A DNA stretch of 64,000 bases from Arcticibacter tournemirensis (GTDB taxonomy: Bacteria > Bacteroidota > Bacteroidia > Sphingobacteriales > Sphingobacteriaceae): the NCBI RefSeq assembly GCF_006716645.1, contig NZ_VFPL01000001.1, forward strand, positions 1,240,001 through 1,304,000, written 5' to 3'. Below the pieces are notes generated by a model. The model saw only the letters and a program-made list of their open reading frames with translations, made no database searches and was not told where the DNA came from. Each line of letters starts with the position of its first letter. The first letter of the stretch is position 1. Shown piece after piece: positions 51,626-61,785 of the stretch. The translations under genes and the position numbers were made by a program.

Positions 51626-52873
51626 ATGAAGGTATTATGGTTTGCCGTTACTCCGTCTCTTTATTCAGAAAATAATACTACCCATAACGGCGGAGGCTGG
51701 ATAGCATCATTAGAAAAGTTAATTAGGAGATCATCAAATATTCAACTTGGTGTGGCCTTTGAGCATTCGGATGATTATTTTAAAGTAGAAAGAGAAGATG
51801 TAGTCTATTATCCCATAAATGTTTGGAAAAGCAAAGCCCTTAAATTGAAGAGAAAGCTGATTTATAGTACAGAAGAAGATCTTGTTGTTCCAGCTTGCCT
51901 TAAAGTGATATCGGATTTTCAACCTGATGTCATACACGTATTTGGTTCGGAGTGGTGTTATGGCCTAGTTGCAAAATATACAAACGTGCCTGTTGTAATT
52001 CATATGCAGGGTTCCATTCCCCCCTATTACAATGCTCGCTTTCCGGCCGGTTATAACGAGAGTGATTTGATCCGTTTTAACGGTTTTAATATAGCTAAGA
52101 CGCTAAGTCAGCTTCTTGATAATAGGAATTTTAGGTTAAGAGCTGAACGAGAAGAAAGGATTTTGAGAACTTGTTCTAACTATATGGGACGGACGGCCTG
52201 GGATAAAAATTTGATCCATTTATACAATCCTTCTGCTAATTATTATTACTGTGGAGAAGCATTGAGAGATGAGTTTTTCTTTACTGACAGAATATGGAGA
52301 AATTCAAATAACAAAAAGCAGTTTGTATTAACAACAACGATATCAACGCCCTTATACAAAGGAGTAGATACAATTTTAAAAACTGCTAAGTTGTTGAAAG
52401 ATAATATAACTGATGACTTCGAGTGGCGAGTTTTTGGAGTTAAGGATATCGCGTTTCATGAGTGGAAGACTAAGATAAAGGCAGCATCATGCAATGTCAG
52501 GCTATTGGGTACTCTTTCAGCAGAGGAACTAAGGGATGAGCTGTTAGATTCTCAAATCTTCATTCACCCATCCTATATTGATAACAGTCCAAACAGCGTT
52601 TGCGAAGCCCAATTGCTCGGTATACCGGTAATTAGTACTTTTGTTGGCGGTGTACCATCTTTGATTGAACATATGGTCACAGGAGTCCTTGTACCGGCAA
52701 ATGACCCATTTAGCTTGGCATATCAAATTAACCATTTAGTTAATAATAGGCAGCTTGCTGTAAAGTTAGGAGAAGAAGGTCGTAAGGTTGCTTTAGGACG
52801 TCATGCCCCAGAAACAGTAGTCCGCGATCTGTTAAATATCTATGAAACGTTAACAAATGAAACGGGTTATTAA
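51626..52873 (+). CDS. Glycosyltransferase family 4
   Basis: 415 residues. GT-B fold: N-terminal PDVIHVFGSEWCYGLVAKYT, C-terminal nucleotide-sugar site HPSYIDNSPNSVCEAQLLGI then PVISTFVGGVPSLIEH. The E in the SVCEAQLLG motif matches the E-x7-E family motif. Acceptor and donor unknown. It overlaps the next gene by 17 nt. Confidence 0.88.
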   Translation: MKVLWFAVTPSLYSENNTTHNGGGWIASLEKLIRRSSNIQLGVAFEHSDDYFKVEREDVVYYPINVWKSKALKLKRKLIYSTEEDLVVPACLKVISDFQPDVIHVFGSEWCYGLVAKYTNVPVVIHMQGSIPPYYNARFPAGYNESDLIRFNGFNIAKTLSQLLDNRNFRLRAEREERILRTCSNYMGRTAWDKNLIHLYNPSANYYYCGEALRDEFFFTDRIWRNSNNKKQFVLTTTISTPLYKGVDTILKTAKLLKDNITDDFEWRVFGVKDIAFHEWKTKIKAASCNVRLLGTLSAEELRDELLDSQIFIHPSYIDNSPNSVCEAQLLGIPVISTFVGGVPSLIEHMVTGVLVPANDPFSLAYQINHLVNNRQLAVKLGEEGRKVALGRHAPETVVRDLLNIYETLTNETGY

Positions 52874-53504
52874 AGTGTTTTTTTTGCATTTAACTAGCTG
52901 TCTAGGGTGGACGATTTCATTCCTTGTGCCTTACCGCGGAGCTTTTTTATTGGGTCTATTCTTTAACCAAATTTATACAGCTTGGTTGAGCCGGAATTTC
53001 CGTAAGTTGGGTAGAGGTAGTATGATTAACTCAGGTATCAATTTAGTTAATGGCAAATACATAACTATTGGAGAGAATACAATAATAGGACGACGTGTTG
53101 TTTTGAATGCATGGGACAAGTATGAGATGGACTGCTTTTCCCCTGAAATCATTATCGGGAATGGAGTATCAATTGGAGATGATAATCATATAACGGCCAT
53201 AAAGAGCATTCGGATTGGAGATAACGTACTAATCGGAAAAAAGGTTACTATAACCGATAATTCACATGGAAGAAATGATAATAAGAAGGAGTTCTTTATT
53301 CCACCAATTGCTCGAAGTTTGTATTCTAAGGGTGAGGTCTTAATTAATGATAACGTTTGGATTGGAGATAAAGTAACAATTCTACCTGGCGTCACCATCG
53401 GTTTTGGAGCAATAATAGGTTCTAATTCGGTTGTAACTTGCGATGTTCCACCCTTTGCAATAGCAGTAGGAATGCCCGCGCGAGTAGTAAGGACGCCGGC
53501 TTAA
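52857..53504 (+). CDS. Hexapeptide-repeat acyltransferase
   Basis: 215 residues. One N-terminal hydrophobic segment, then a left-handed beta-helix of hexapeptide repeats (ITIGENTIIGRRVVLNA, GVSIGDDNHITAIKSIRIGD, VTILPGVTIGFGAIIGSNSV). ITDNSHGRND carries the catalytic His of WbbJ/NodL-type acetyltransferases. It probably acetylates the repeat unit. Confidence 0.87.
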   Translation: MKRVIKVFFLHLTSCLGWTISFLVPYRGAFLLGLFFNQIYTAWLSRNFRKLGRGSMINSGINLVNGKYITIGENTIIGRRVVLNAWDKYEMDCFSPEIIIGNGVSIGDDNHITAIKSIRIGDNVLIGKKVTITDNSHGRNDNKKEFFIPPIARSLYSKGEVLINDNVWIGDKVTILPGVTIGFGAIIGSNSVVTCDVPPFAIAVGMPARVVRTPA

Positions 53505-53541
53505 CGTAATGAATTGGGGTAGTTGTTTAAAAGAAAATTTA

Positions 53542-54801
53542 ATGAATAATAAAGTCGCTTTTACAATTTGTTCGAAGAACTATATCGGCCTTGCTGCTGC
53601 CTTGGAGAAATCATTCAGGTTGCACAATCCTGATTCAGATTTTTTTATCTTTTTGGCTGATGAATTATCGGATTCTCAATTGATGGAAGTTCCTCAGAGT
53701 GCTGTAGTCGCAAAGGGTGAACTGGAACTCTCTGCAAATGAATGGACGGATATGTCGTTCAAGTATGATGTAGTTGAGTTTTGCACAGCGATTAAGCCTT
53801 TCTGTTTCCAAGTGCTTTTAAATAGAGGGTATGAAAAGGCCATCTATTTTGATCCCGATATCTTGGTCTTCGACGCATTGGACTATGTATATGAAAAGTT
53901 AGAAACAACAAGTGTTATTGTGGTTCCCCACGAAGTTGTAATTGGATCAGACAACCCTCAACGGGGCGGAATTTATAACCTTGGATTTCTCGCTTTAAAA
54001 AGTTCTAATGCCAGTAACCGTCTTTTAAAATGGTGGGGCGATCGATTGAAAACACACGCTTTTTCCGATCCTATAAGAGGTTTCTTTACTGATCAAAAAT
54101 GGATGGATCATTTACCGGTTGTTTTGGAAGCTGGAGAGTATTATGTCTCTAAGCACCTTGGACTTAATTATGCACCTTGGAATTTTGACGAAAGAGAAAT
54201 ATTAGTAATTAAAGAGAAATATTATATTCGTTTGAAGACAAGTGAAGAAACAATGAATCCGTTAGTGTTCTTTCACTTTTCCGCTTTCAAATACGAAGAA
54301 CTGAGCAAAGGGAACTACAGTCATAAGACTGTTGATATGAAGGAAAGGGAGGAACCATTGTATAACTTAATCAGGTTTTATGGAGACAAGATCCAAGAGA
54401 GTAATTTTAAAAAGTATCTTCAGTGGCCATACTCATACGGCGTCTTTAGTAATGGCCGATTAATTACGTTGTCTTTTAGACGAATTTATGCTCGATTAGT
54501 AACTGAAGACGAGATATTGGTGAATCCGTTTCAATCAGATGGGGAATTTTATAATTTATTAAAAAAGGGTGGTTTTGTTTCTAAGAAGGATATAAATGTT
54601 GAAAGGCTGTCAATAAAAAAGGTTTCAGGGCTGGGATTCAAAGTAAGGGTCTTTGATCTTATTTCAAAACTATTGATTGCAGTCATAGGGTATGACCGGT
54701 ACTCGCTTTTAGGCCGTTTCCTTATCAGATACTTCCATCTGAATAATAGGGCTCGATTGCTTAATAGATCGTATAGGAGATTTAAAATAGAATCTTTCTA
54801 G
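53542..54801 (+). CDS. Glycosyltransferase (GT-A, GT8-like)
   Basis: 419 residues from the ATG at 53542, which follows an AGAAAA stretch; an ATG 11 codons earlier is possible. AFTICSKNYIGLAAALEKSF starts a GT-A fold, and YEKAIYFDPDILVFDALDYV holds the DxD metal site. GGIYNLGFLALKSSNASNRL and DQKWMDHLPVV match GT8-like patterns. The last third is less conserved. Confidence 0.8.
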   Translation: MNNKVAFTICSKNYIGLAAALEKSFRLHNPDSDFFIFLADELSDSQLMEVPQSAVVAKGELELSANEWTDMSFKYDVVEFCTAIKPFCFQVLLNRGYEKAIYFDPDILVFDALDYVYEKLETTSVIVVPHEVVIGSDNPQRGGIYNLGFLALKSSNASNRLLKWWGDRLKTHAFSDPIRGFFTDQKWMDHLPVVLEAGEYYVSKHLGLNYAPWNFDEREILVIKEKYYIRLKTSEETMNPLVFFHFSAFKYEELSKGNYSHKTVDMKEREEPLYNLIRFYGDKIQESNFKKYLQWPYSYGVFSNGRLITLSFRRIYARLVTEDEILVNPFQSDGEFYNLLKKGGFVSKKDINVERLSIKKVSGLGFKVRVFDLISKLLIAVIGYDRYSLLGRFLIRYFHLNNRARLLNRSYRRFKIESF

Positions 54802-54805
54802 AATT

Positions 54806-56065
54806 GTGATGGGCAGTATGGATAAGAGAAGGAATAAGTATATATGGCTCATCATCTGCTCTATGGCAAGTTTTTTTACGTTTGCTTCGAGTAGTGAAGG
54901 AATGAATTATATATTGATAGCGGTTATGGGAATTGTGCCGATTCTGCTTGTTTTCCAATTTCGGGCAATTGCAAATCGATCAACTTCTTTAGTTTATGCA
55001 GTGTTTGGGACTATGCTATTAAGTTCTCTGTTACATAGTGATGCCTTTCGGATTGACACGATCTTATATTCGTTGATGTTCATTTTTACATTTGTTTATT
55101 ACTGTTATTTGGTCGATAGAACTCCTCTTACTGTTGATGTTTACGGTAAATTAATAGTGTTTCTCCTTTGGGCCTTCTTTGTTACTATGGTTTGTCAGCA
55201 AATTTGTGCGTTTCTTAACCTTCCAATTGTGAATTATAGGGTGGGAGACCAATCAACATTTAAAGTTAACTCGCTTGCCTCTGAACCGTCTTATTTTGGT
55301 AAGATCGTTACACTGCTTATGATATCGTATATTACAATACGAGAGGTTGTCTCCGGTGAAAAATATAAATTGTCAAATGGATTTAAACAGGATCGAACGA
55401 TATGGATTATTTTCTTATATCAAATGTTATTCTGCGGAAGTAGTTTTGCTCTTATTCTTTTAGCTGTGGTATTGTTCAAGTATGCTAAAATTACACTAAA
55501 ATCGGTAATGCTTCTTGCGCCATTTGTGATTCTTGCTACAACTGTTCTAGGCAATCTAGATTTGGTTGTCTTGGAGCGTGTACTAAAAATAGGCGAGGCT
55601 ATATTAACCCTAGATGAAAATAAGATTTTTGAAGCGGATCAAAGTGGCGCTTTTAGGATAGTACCTACCATCTATTATTTTAAGCAGGTTTCTTTTTTTA
55701 GTCCCGATTTCTGGCTCGGCGCCGGGATCGATCATACGAAGAATGTTATGCCTACATTAATGGCCTCATTGGATGAGCATGATTTTGCTGTAGGTTTATT
55801 TCCAGCTTTTATTTGGGACTTCGGTCTTATCGCCACAATAGTTCTTTTAATCTTTGTTTTTAGGTATGGAATTGCAAAAGATTCAAAGGTAGACTTTTTA
55901 ATATGGCTATTAATTGTTCTTGATGCTCCCTTTAATACACAGTTGTTTTGGATTACGATAATGCTAATGTTCTCTAATAAGTTTTTTAGAGAAAACGCTG
56001 ATGTGGAGGAACATCAACAGAAGAAAGAGAATGAAGTTTTCATAACGAAGTCTTATTCATCGTAG
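54806..56065 (+). CDS. Wzy-type O-antigen/EPS polymerase
   Basis: 419 residues with about ten hydrophobic segments and a large external loop (about 265-330, SGAFRIVPTIYYFKQVSFFS, then WLGAGIDHTKNVM). Low sequence conservation is normal for Wzy. Location between glycosyltransferases in a Wzx/Wza/Wzc operon supports the role of polymerising the repeat units in the periplasm. Confidence 0.75.
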   Translation: MMGSMDKRRNKYIWLIICSMASFFTFASSSEGMNYILIAVMGIVPILLVFQFRAIANRSTSLVYAVFGTMLLSSLLHSDAFRIDTILYSLMFIFTFVYYCYLVDRTPLTVDVYGKLIVFLLWAFFVTMVCQQICAFLNLPIVNYRVGDQSTFKVNSLASEPSYFGKIVTLLMISYITIREVVSGEKYKLSNGFKQDRTIWIIFLYQMLFCGSSFALILLAVVLFKYAKITLKSVMLLAPFVILATTVLGNLDLVVLERVLKIGEAILTLDENKIFEADQSGAFRIVPTIYYFKQVSFFSPDFWLGAGIDHTKNVMPTLMASLDEHDFAVGLFPAFIWDFGLIATIVLLIFVFRYGIAKDSKVDFLIWLLIVLDAPFNTQLFWITIMLMFSNKFFRENADVEEHQQKKENEVFITKSYSS

Positions 56066-56108
56066 AAGAGATAATAAGATAATTGTTAAATTATAATCAC
56101 ATGTATCG

Positions 56109-57461
56109 ATGAATATTATTCACTATGCTTTGGGATTACCACCATATAGAAGTGGCGGCTTAACAAAATATGCTGTTGATCTTATGAGTAAGCAAGCAGA
56201 GAATCCCGAAGACATTATCACGCTCCTTCATCCAGGAGAAATTACGTTAGAGTATCCTCAAAAGGGGATTAGGAGGCGAGGAAGCTATAATAGAATATCT
56301 ATTTATGAAATATCAAATCCCTCAATTGTTCCCCTGCTCCATGGTGTTAGAAAACCTTCAGATCTACTTAGTGGTAGCCCTTTAACTGAAAGGACTTTGG
56401 AGAATTTTTATAACATTTTACAGCCTGATATTCTGCATATACATACTGTTATGGGAATCCCTGTTGAATTGGTCAAGTTTTTGAGGCAAAAGGGGGTCAA
56501 GATAATTTATACAAGTCATGATTATTTTGGTTTGTGTTTTAAAGTGAGTTTTATAAACCAAAGAGGTGAGTTGTGCAATACACCGGGAGGTAAGGAGTGC
56601 GAACTATGTAACCGAAATTCGCCGAGTAACTTGTTCTTGCGACTTCGGAATTCCAGGTTTCTACTAAAATATAAATCATCATTGTCTGTAGGAAAAAAGA
56701 TAGGAGGCGGGAGGTCAGCAGTCACTAAAACTATAGAGAAACCTTTTATTTCTAAGAATGCTGGAGAATTTGAAGACGTGATTGGACGCTTTAAAGAGCT
56801 TTTTTATCTAGTCGATTGCTTCCATTTTAACAGCTCTATTGCAAAGGAGGTTTATCAACAGTTTCTTCACTTGGAAAGGTTTTCTATAGTTCCGATATCT
56901 CATGCATCAATATTCGATAATCGTATATTTAAAAGGATTGATACTAATAATATCCGGCTTGGCTTTATTGGACATGTGTCTGATTATAAAGGTTTTCCTT
57001 TATTAAAGGATGTATTGTGCGCACTGAGTATTCAAGGTGTAAGCAACTGGTCTTTAAATGTTTGGGGTGGGGAGACTGGAGTGGATAAAGACTGCGACTT
57101 AATTTCATACAGAGGTAAATATGACGAAAAGGAATTAAAATCAGTTTTTGAGGAGATAGACTTACTTATTGTTCCTTCAATATGGAAAGAAACTTTCAGC
57201 TTGATAACTCTAGAGGCTCTTTCTTTTGGCACCCCTGTCTTAGTTTCCACTAATGTAGGTGCGAAGGACATTGTAAAGGAATATCAAACAGACTTCGTTT
57301 GTGAGCCAACTGTAGAAGCTTTCAGTAAGCTTCTTTTAAAAGTTTTGAGAGAACCCTCGCTTTTGTCCGAATACAATGCAAGAATAATTCAAGGTGAGTT
57401 CAATTATTCGTTTGGTAAGCATGTTACAGAAATTTATAATCTATATAATAATAGGAAGTAA
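56109..57461 (+). CDS. Glycosyltransferase family 4
   Basis: 450 residues. N-terminal ALGLPPYRSGGLTKYAVDLM and DILHIHTVMGIPVELVKFLR; C-terminal LIVPSIWKETFSLITLEALS then FGTPVLVSTNVGAKDIVKEY with the E-x7-E motif. A middle insert contains a Cys pattern (CNTPGGKECELCNRNSPS) seen in GT4 enzymes that have a zinc-binding loop. Confidence 0.88.
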   Translation: MNIIHYALGLPPYRSGGLTKYAVDLMSKQAENPEDIITLLHPGEITLEYPQKGIRRRGSYNRISIYEISNPSIVPLLHGVRKPSDLLSGSPLTERTLENFYNILQPDILHIHTVMGIPVELVKFLRQKGVKIIYTSHDYFGLCFKVSFINQRGELCNTPGGKECELCNRNSPSNLFLRLRNSRFLLKYKSSLSVGKKIGGGRSAVTKTIEKPFISKNAGEFEDVIGRFKELFYLVDCFHFNSSIAKEVYQQFLHLERFSIVPISHASIFDNRIFKRIDTNNIRLGFIGHVSDYKGFPLLKDVLCALSIQGVSNWSLNVWGGETGVDKDCDLISYRGKYDEKELKSVFEEIDLLIVPSIWKETFSLITLEALSFGTPVLVSTNVGAKDIVKEYQTDFVCEPTVEAFSKLLLKVLREPSLLSEYNARIIQGEFNYSFGKHVTEIYNLYNNRK

Positions 57462-57463
57462 GA

Positions 57464-58561
57464 ATGAAAATAGCTATTGTTGGAACTAGAGGAATTCCTA
57501 ATCACTATGGAGGCTTTGAGCAGTTTGCTGACTTTTTGTCTCAAGGCTTAGTTCAAAAAGGCCACGATATAACTGTATATTCTTCCAAAAATCATCCCTA
57601 TAAGGAATCGGATTATAATGGAGTAAAGATTCTTCATAAATATGATCCTGAGGACAAGATCGGAACAGCAGGGCAATTTATTTATGATCTTTTATGTATG
57701 GCAGATGCAAGGAAGCGTGGATTTGATATTATTTATCTGCTGGGATATACTAGTAGTTCTGTATGGCAACGTATTTTGATAAAAAAATCGATAGTTGTTA
57801 CTAACATGGATGGACTAGAGTGGATGCGAAGCAAGTATTCCAAACAGGTACAGCGTTTTCTGAAGTACGCCGAGAAGCTGGCTACAAAGTATAGTGATCA
57901 TTTGGTCGCCGATTCTATTGGTATTCAAAGTTATTTAAAAAAGACTTACAATGCAGAGTCCTTCTATATTCCTTATGGAAGCCATGTTTTTAGTGAGCCT
58001 AATAAGGAAGACTTAATTGCCTATGGTGTGACTGCTTATAACTATGATATTTTAATTGCTCGATTTGAGCCCGAAAATAACATAGAGATGATATTGGAAG
58101 CTTTTTCCAAGTCCTCAACTTCAAGGAAATTGTTGCTTATAGGTAACTTCAAGCATACAGATTTTGGAATAAGAATGGCAAGGTTGTACGGAGAAGATAC
58201 TCGAATTTGTTTTCTTGGTCCGATTTACAATCAAGTCGCGTTGAATAATTTAAGGTATTTTTCTAATTTATATTATCACGGCCATTCTGTTGGTGGAACA
58301 AATCCCTCCTTACTCGAAGCAATGGGTTCTTCGTCATTGATATGTTACCATAATAATGACTTCAATAGAACAATTGTCGGGAATGATGGCTTCCCATTTG
58401 ATAACTATAATGGTCTAAAGGAAATTATTGAGGGAAAAAGAAAAGAAGATTTTTTCCACTTTTTGACGGAGAATATCGAGAAGATAAAGAATATATATTC
58501 TTGGCAAAGAATTGTAGATAGGTATGAAGATTATTTTTTATCTATTATCCCTAAATCATAG
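57464..58561 (+). CDS. DUF1972-type glycosyltransferase (rhamnosyltransferase-like)
   Basis: 365 residues. KIAIVGTRGIPNHYGGFEQF is the DUF1972 start, IIYLLGYTSSSVWQRIL and NMDGLEWMRSKYSKQVQRFL follow, and the C-terminal GGTNPSLLEAMGSSSLICYH is the donor site. Relatives include Cps2T/RgpA-type rhamnosyltransferases, which agrees with rmlBCDA in the same operon. Starts 2 nt after the previous stop. Confidence 0.85.
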   Translation: MKIAIVGTRGIPNHYGGFEQFADFLSQGLVQKGHDITVYSSKNHPYKESDYNGVKILHKYDPEDKIGTAGQFIYDLLCMADARKRGFDIIYLLGYTSSSVWQRILIKKSIVVTNMDGLEWMRSKYSKQVQRFLKYAEKLATKYSDHLVADSIGIQSYLKKTYNAESFYIPYGSHVFSEPNKEDLIAYGVTAYNYDILIARFEPENNIEMILEAFSKSSTSRKLLLIGNFKHTDFGIRMARLYGEDTRICFLGPIYNQVALNNLRYFSNLYYHGHSVGGTNPSLLEAMGSSSLICYHNNDFNRTIVGNDGFPFDNYNGLKEIIEGKRKEDFFHFLTENIEKIKNIYSWQRIVDRYEDYFLSIIPKS

Positions 58562-58571
58562 AGGTATCAGA

Positions 58572-60098
58572 ATGTCCAGAACATGCACATTGCAAGTAGG
58601 AATAATTCTAGCTCTTATGCTCTCGCAAAGCTCTGTCTCCTTTGCGCAATCAACTATTTACCAGACTGATTTTGATGAATTAAGTGATAGGGTAGAATGG
58701 ACAAACAATCCAAATGCTTCGTGGGTGCGTGAGGATGTAAAGGGTGGTACCTGTTTAAGGGTGACGAACGCTGGAATGGTTACTAAGGCAATTGACCTTA
58801 GAAAATACGCAGGAATGAAAGTCGCTTTTCGTTGTCTAGTTAAATCTGAGAATGTCTCAACCCCCAATCAGACTTATTTAGGAGTAAAATTTATGCTCCA
58901 TTACAAATCCGGGGACAAAGATTTTTGGAAGAATCAAGATAATATATGGGGAACCTTTGACTGGAAGTACGTTTTCTTCTCTTTAATAATTCCTGAGAAT
59001 ATTTCAGATAGCAAGTTATATCTTGGCCTACAAGGAAGTACAGGAAAGGCTTGGTTTGACAATATTTCTGTTAACATAATCAAGGAGCCGACGGCCCGGC
59101 AGATAAGAGATTTAGGCGTTAATAAGAGTCGAACTAAGTATAGGGGAGTAATGTCGCCGGTAAAATTTCATGAGAAAGACCTTCAGATATTGGCAGGCTG
59201 GAATGTTAACCTAATACGATGGCAATTGACCGGTAACAAACCTGTTTTAGGAAACAACCCCAAAGATTCAATTATTTATAATAATTGGCTGGATCAAAAG
59301 CTAAACGATCTAGATAAAGTTACTAGTGTCTGTAAGAAATATGGAATTAAGGTAATTGTAGATCTGCACTCTGTACCTGGCGGTAGAGGTAGCGACGGTG
59401 TAAACAGGATGTTCTATGATCACTCCTTTAATAAACGCTTCATTGAAACCTGGAAATATATCGCGATCAGGTATAAGAAGAATGCAGCTATACTGGGTTA
59501 TGATTTGGTTAATGAGCCAATGCAGGACACTTTACCTCCTAAAGGCCTAGATTATTATACAACACAAAAAGCTGCAGCACAAGAGATAAGAAAAATAGAC
59601 AGGTACAAAAAAATTTTTATTGAAACGGAAGACGGTGCTTCGCCGACGGACTTTAATTTTTTGAAACCCATGCCTCTTTCAAACATAGTATATGAGGTAC
59701 ACATGTATCACCCGTTGGCATATACACATCAGGGCGTTTTATATGAAAAGACTGGCATAGAGTATCCTGGACTTGTTTCTGACCACTATTACGATAAGAG
59801 TAGTTTGAGGCGAATTTTACAACCTGTGCGCGATTTTCAGCTTGCCTATAAGGTGCAAATTTTTGTAGGGGAGTTTAGTGCTGTTAGATGGGCGCCCGGC
59901 AGTGCTAGATACATTAATGATTGTATTGAGATTTTTGAAGAATATGGATGGGACTGGACTTATCATGCGTACAGGGAGTGGCATGGATGGGATGTTGAAT
60001 ATGCAGACTCATCTCGACAAATGATAAAGCCATCATATAATACATCTAGAAAGAAAGTGTTATTGAAGTGGTTTGAAAAAAATGAAAGAGGCATTTAA
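58572..60098 (+). CDS. Secreted GH5 glycoside hydrolase in the EPS operon
   Basis: 508 residues from the ATG at 58572, which gives a proper signal peptide (VGIILALMLSQSSVSFAQ). An N-terminal carbohydrate-binding-like beta domain (about 25-170) precedes a GH5 barrel with YDLVNEPMQ (acid/base Glu, about 315) and IFVGEFSAVRW (nucleophile Glu, about 434). It probably cuts a beta-linked backbone. Within an export operon it may trim, release or recycle the polymer. It follows the previous gene by 10 nt. Confidence 0.85.
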   Translation: MSRTCTLQVGIILALMLSQSSVSFAQSTIYQTDFDELSDRVEWTNNPNASWVREDVKGGTCLRVTNAGMVTKAIDLRKYAGMKVAFRCLVKSENVSTPNQTYLGVKFMLHYKSGDKDFWKNQDNIWGTFDWKYVFFSLIIPENISDSKLYLGLQGSTGKAWFDNISVNIIKEPTARQIRDLGVNKSRTKYRGVMSPVKFHEKDLQILAGWNVNLIRWQLTGNKPVLGNNPKDSIIYNNWLDQKLNDLDKVTSVCKKYGIKVIVDLHSVPGGRGSDGVNRMFYDHSFNKRFIETWKYIAIRYKKNAAILGYDLVNEPMQDTLPPKGLDYYTTQKAAAQEIRKIDRYKKIFIETEDGASPTDFNFLKPMPLSNIVYEVHMYHPLAYTHQGVLYEKTGIEYPGLVSDHYYDKSSLRRILQPVRDFQLAYKVQIFVGEFSAVRWAPGSARYINDCIEIFEEYGWDWTYHAYREWHGWDVEYADSSRQMIKPSYNTSRKKVLLKWFEKNERGI

Positions 60099-60147
60099 GT
60101 AATAGTCGTTAAAACACTTTAATCGTAGTATAAATAAATTTTTAAAT

Positions 60148-61203
60148 ATGGCGCTAAAAATTCTAATTACCGGTGGAGCGGGCTTTATCGGATCTCATGT
60201 GGTAAGACGTTTTGTAAAAAACTACCCCGATTACTTAATAGTTAACTTAGATAAGTTAACTTATGCAGGCAACTTAGCAAACTTAATTGATATTGAGAAC
60301 TCGTCAAATTATCGGTTTATAAAAGGCGATATAGTTGACTCGAGCTTTATTGACAAGCTATTTGAGGATGAACGATTCGACGCTGTAGTTCATTTGGCAG
60401 CGGAAAGTCATGTAGATCGTTCCATTGTGAGCCCTCTTGATTTTGTAATGACCAATGTCGTCGGTACGGTCAATCTGTTAAATGCAGCACGTAAGTATTG
60501 GAAAAGTAATTATGAAAATAAGCGATTTTATCATGTTTCTACAGACGAAGTTTATGGAACATTAGGTGAAGATGGCATGTTCACAGAAGATACTGCTTAT
60601 GATCCTCACAGCCCTTATTCCGCCTCGAAAGCGAGCTCTGACCACTTCGTAAGGGCATATGCAGATACTTATGGGATGAATACGGTTATTTCTAATTGCT
60701 CTAATAATTATGGTTCGTTTCACTTCCCTGAGAAGTTAATTCCTTTAGCTATAAATAACATCAAGAATAATAAGCCAGTTCCCGTTTATGGGAAAGGCGA
60801 GAATATCCGCGACTGGTTGTGGGTGGAGGATCACGCACGTGCTATCGACGTGATATTTCATAATGCAAAATCAGGCGAAACCTATAATGTCGGTGGACAT
60901 AATGAATGGAAAAACATTGATCTCATTCGTTTGCTTTGCAATATTATGGATCAAAAATTAGGAAGAGAACCCGGATCGTCAGAAAAGCTTATTTCCTTTG
61001 TTACAGATAGGGCGGGACATGACCTTCGGTATGCTATTGATTCAACTAAACTTCAGAGGGAATTGGGATGGACGCCAAGTTTACAATTTGAAGAAGGATT
61101 GGAGAAAACAGTAGACTGGTATTTGGCTAATGAGGAATGGCTTGAAAATGTCACCTCCGGTAACTATCAAAAGTACTACGAAGATCAGTATGCTACTCGT
61201 TAG
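60148..61203 (+). CDS. rmlB: dTDP-glucose 4,6-dehydratase
   Basis: 351 residues. NAD site ILITGGAGFIGSHVVRRF, HLAAESHVDRSI, catalytic HVSTDEVYG and YSASKASSDHFVRAYADTYG, then NCSNNYGSFHFPEKLIPLAI. Second step of dTDP-L-rhamnose synthesis. Start of the rmlBCDA block, unusual only in that rmlA is last. Confidence 0.96.
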   Translation: MALKILITGGAGFIGSHVVRRFVKNYPDYLIVNLDKLTYAGNLANLIDIENSSNYRFIKGDIVDSSFIDKLFEDERFDAVVHLAAESHVDRSIVSPLDFVMTNVVGTVNLLNAARKYWKSNYENKRFYHVSTDEVYGTLGEDGMFTEDTAYDPHSPYSASKASSDHFVRAYADTYGMNTVISNCSNNYGSFHFPEKLIPLAINNIKNNKPVPVYGKGENIRDWLWVEDHARAIDVIFHNAKSGETYNVGGHNEWKNIDLIRLLCNIMDQKLGREPGSSEKLISFVTDRAGHDLRYAIDSTKLQRELGWTPSLQFEEGLEKTVDWYLANEEWLENVTSGNYQKYYEDQYATR

Positions 61204-61222
61204 AAATATTTAGATTATAGGT

Positions 61223-61762
61223 ATGGAAATTATCAAAACCCCTATTGATGGTTGCTTCGTTATTAAGCCTGCAGTGTTCCCCGATCCAAGAGGATACTTC
61301 TTTGAAAGTTTTAACGAACAACGGTTTAATGAAAAATCAAAACTGAATATTCATTTTGTTCAGGATAACCAGTCCATGTCGTCTTATGGCGTATTAAGAG
61401 GACTGCATTTCCAGAAAGGCGAGCATGCTCAAGCAAAATTGGTAAGAGTACTAAAAGGAGAGGTGCTGGATGTCGCTGTAGATCTTCGACAAGGTTCCGC
61501 GACTTATGGACAGTATTACAGTGTACTGTTAAGTGAAGAAAATAAATTACAATTCTTTGTACCCAGGGGATTTGCACATGGATTTGTAGTGCTTTCGAAG
61601 CATGCAGAGTTTTTTTATAAATGTGATAACTATTATAATAAAGGATCAGAAGGAGGATTACATTATGCAGATCCTTCATTAAATATAGACTGGAAAATTC
61701 CTTTTGAAGAGTTATTGGTATCTGATAAAGATAAAGAGTTACCCGTACTAGAGGGTCTTTGA
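61223..61762 (+). CDS. rmlC: dTDP-4-dehydrorhamnose 3,5-epimerase
   Basis: 179 residues. FPDPRGYFFESFNEQRFNEK, VQDNQSMSSYGVLRGLHFQK with the catalytic His, LKGEVLDVAVDLRQGSATYG and PRGFAHGFVVLS are all family signatures. Third step of the pathway. Confidence 0.95.
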   Translation: MEIIKTPIDGCFVIKPAVFPDPRGYFFESFNEQRFNEKSKLNIHFVQDNQSMSSYGVLRGLHFQKGEHAQAKLVRVLKGEVLDVAVDLRQGSATYGQYYSVLLSEENKLQFFVPRGFAHGFVVLSKHAEFFYKCDNYYNKGSEGGLHYADPSLNIDWKIPFEELLVSDKDKELPVLEGL

Positions 61763-61785
61763 GAATTAAATTAAATCATTGGAAC

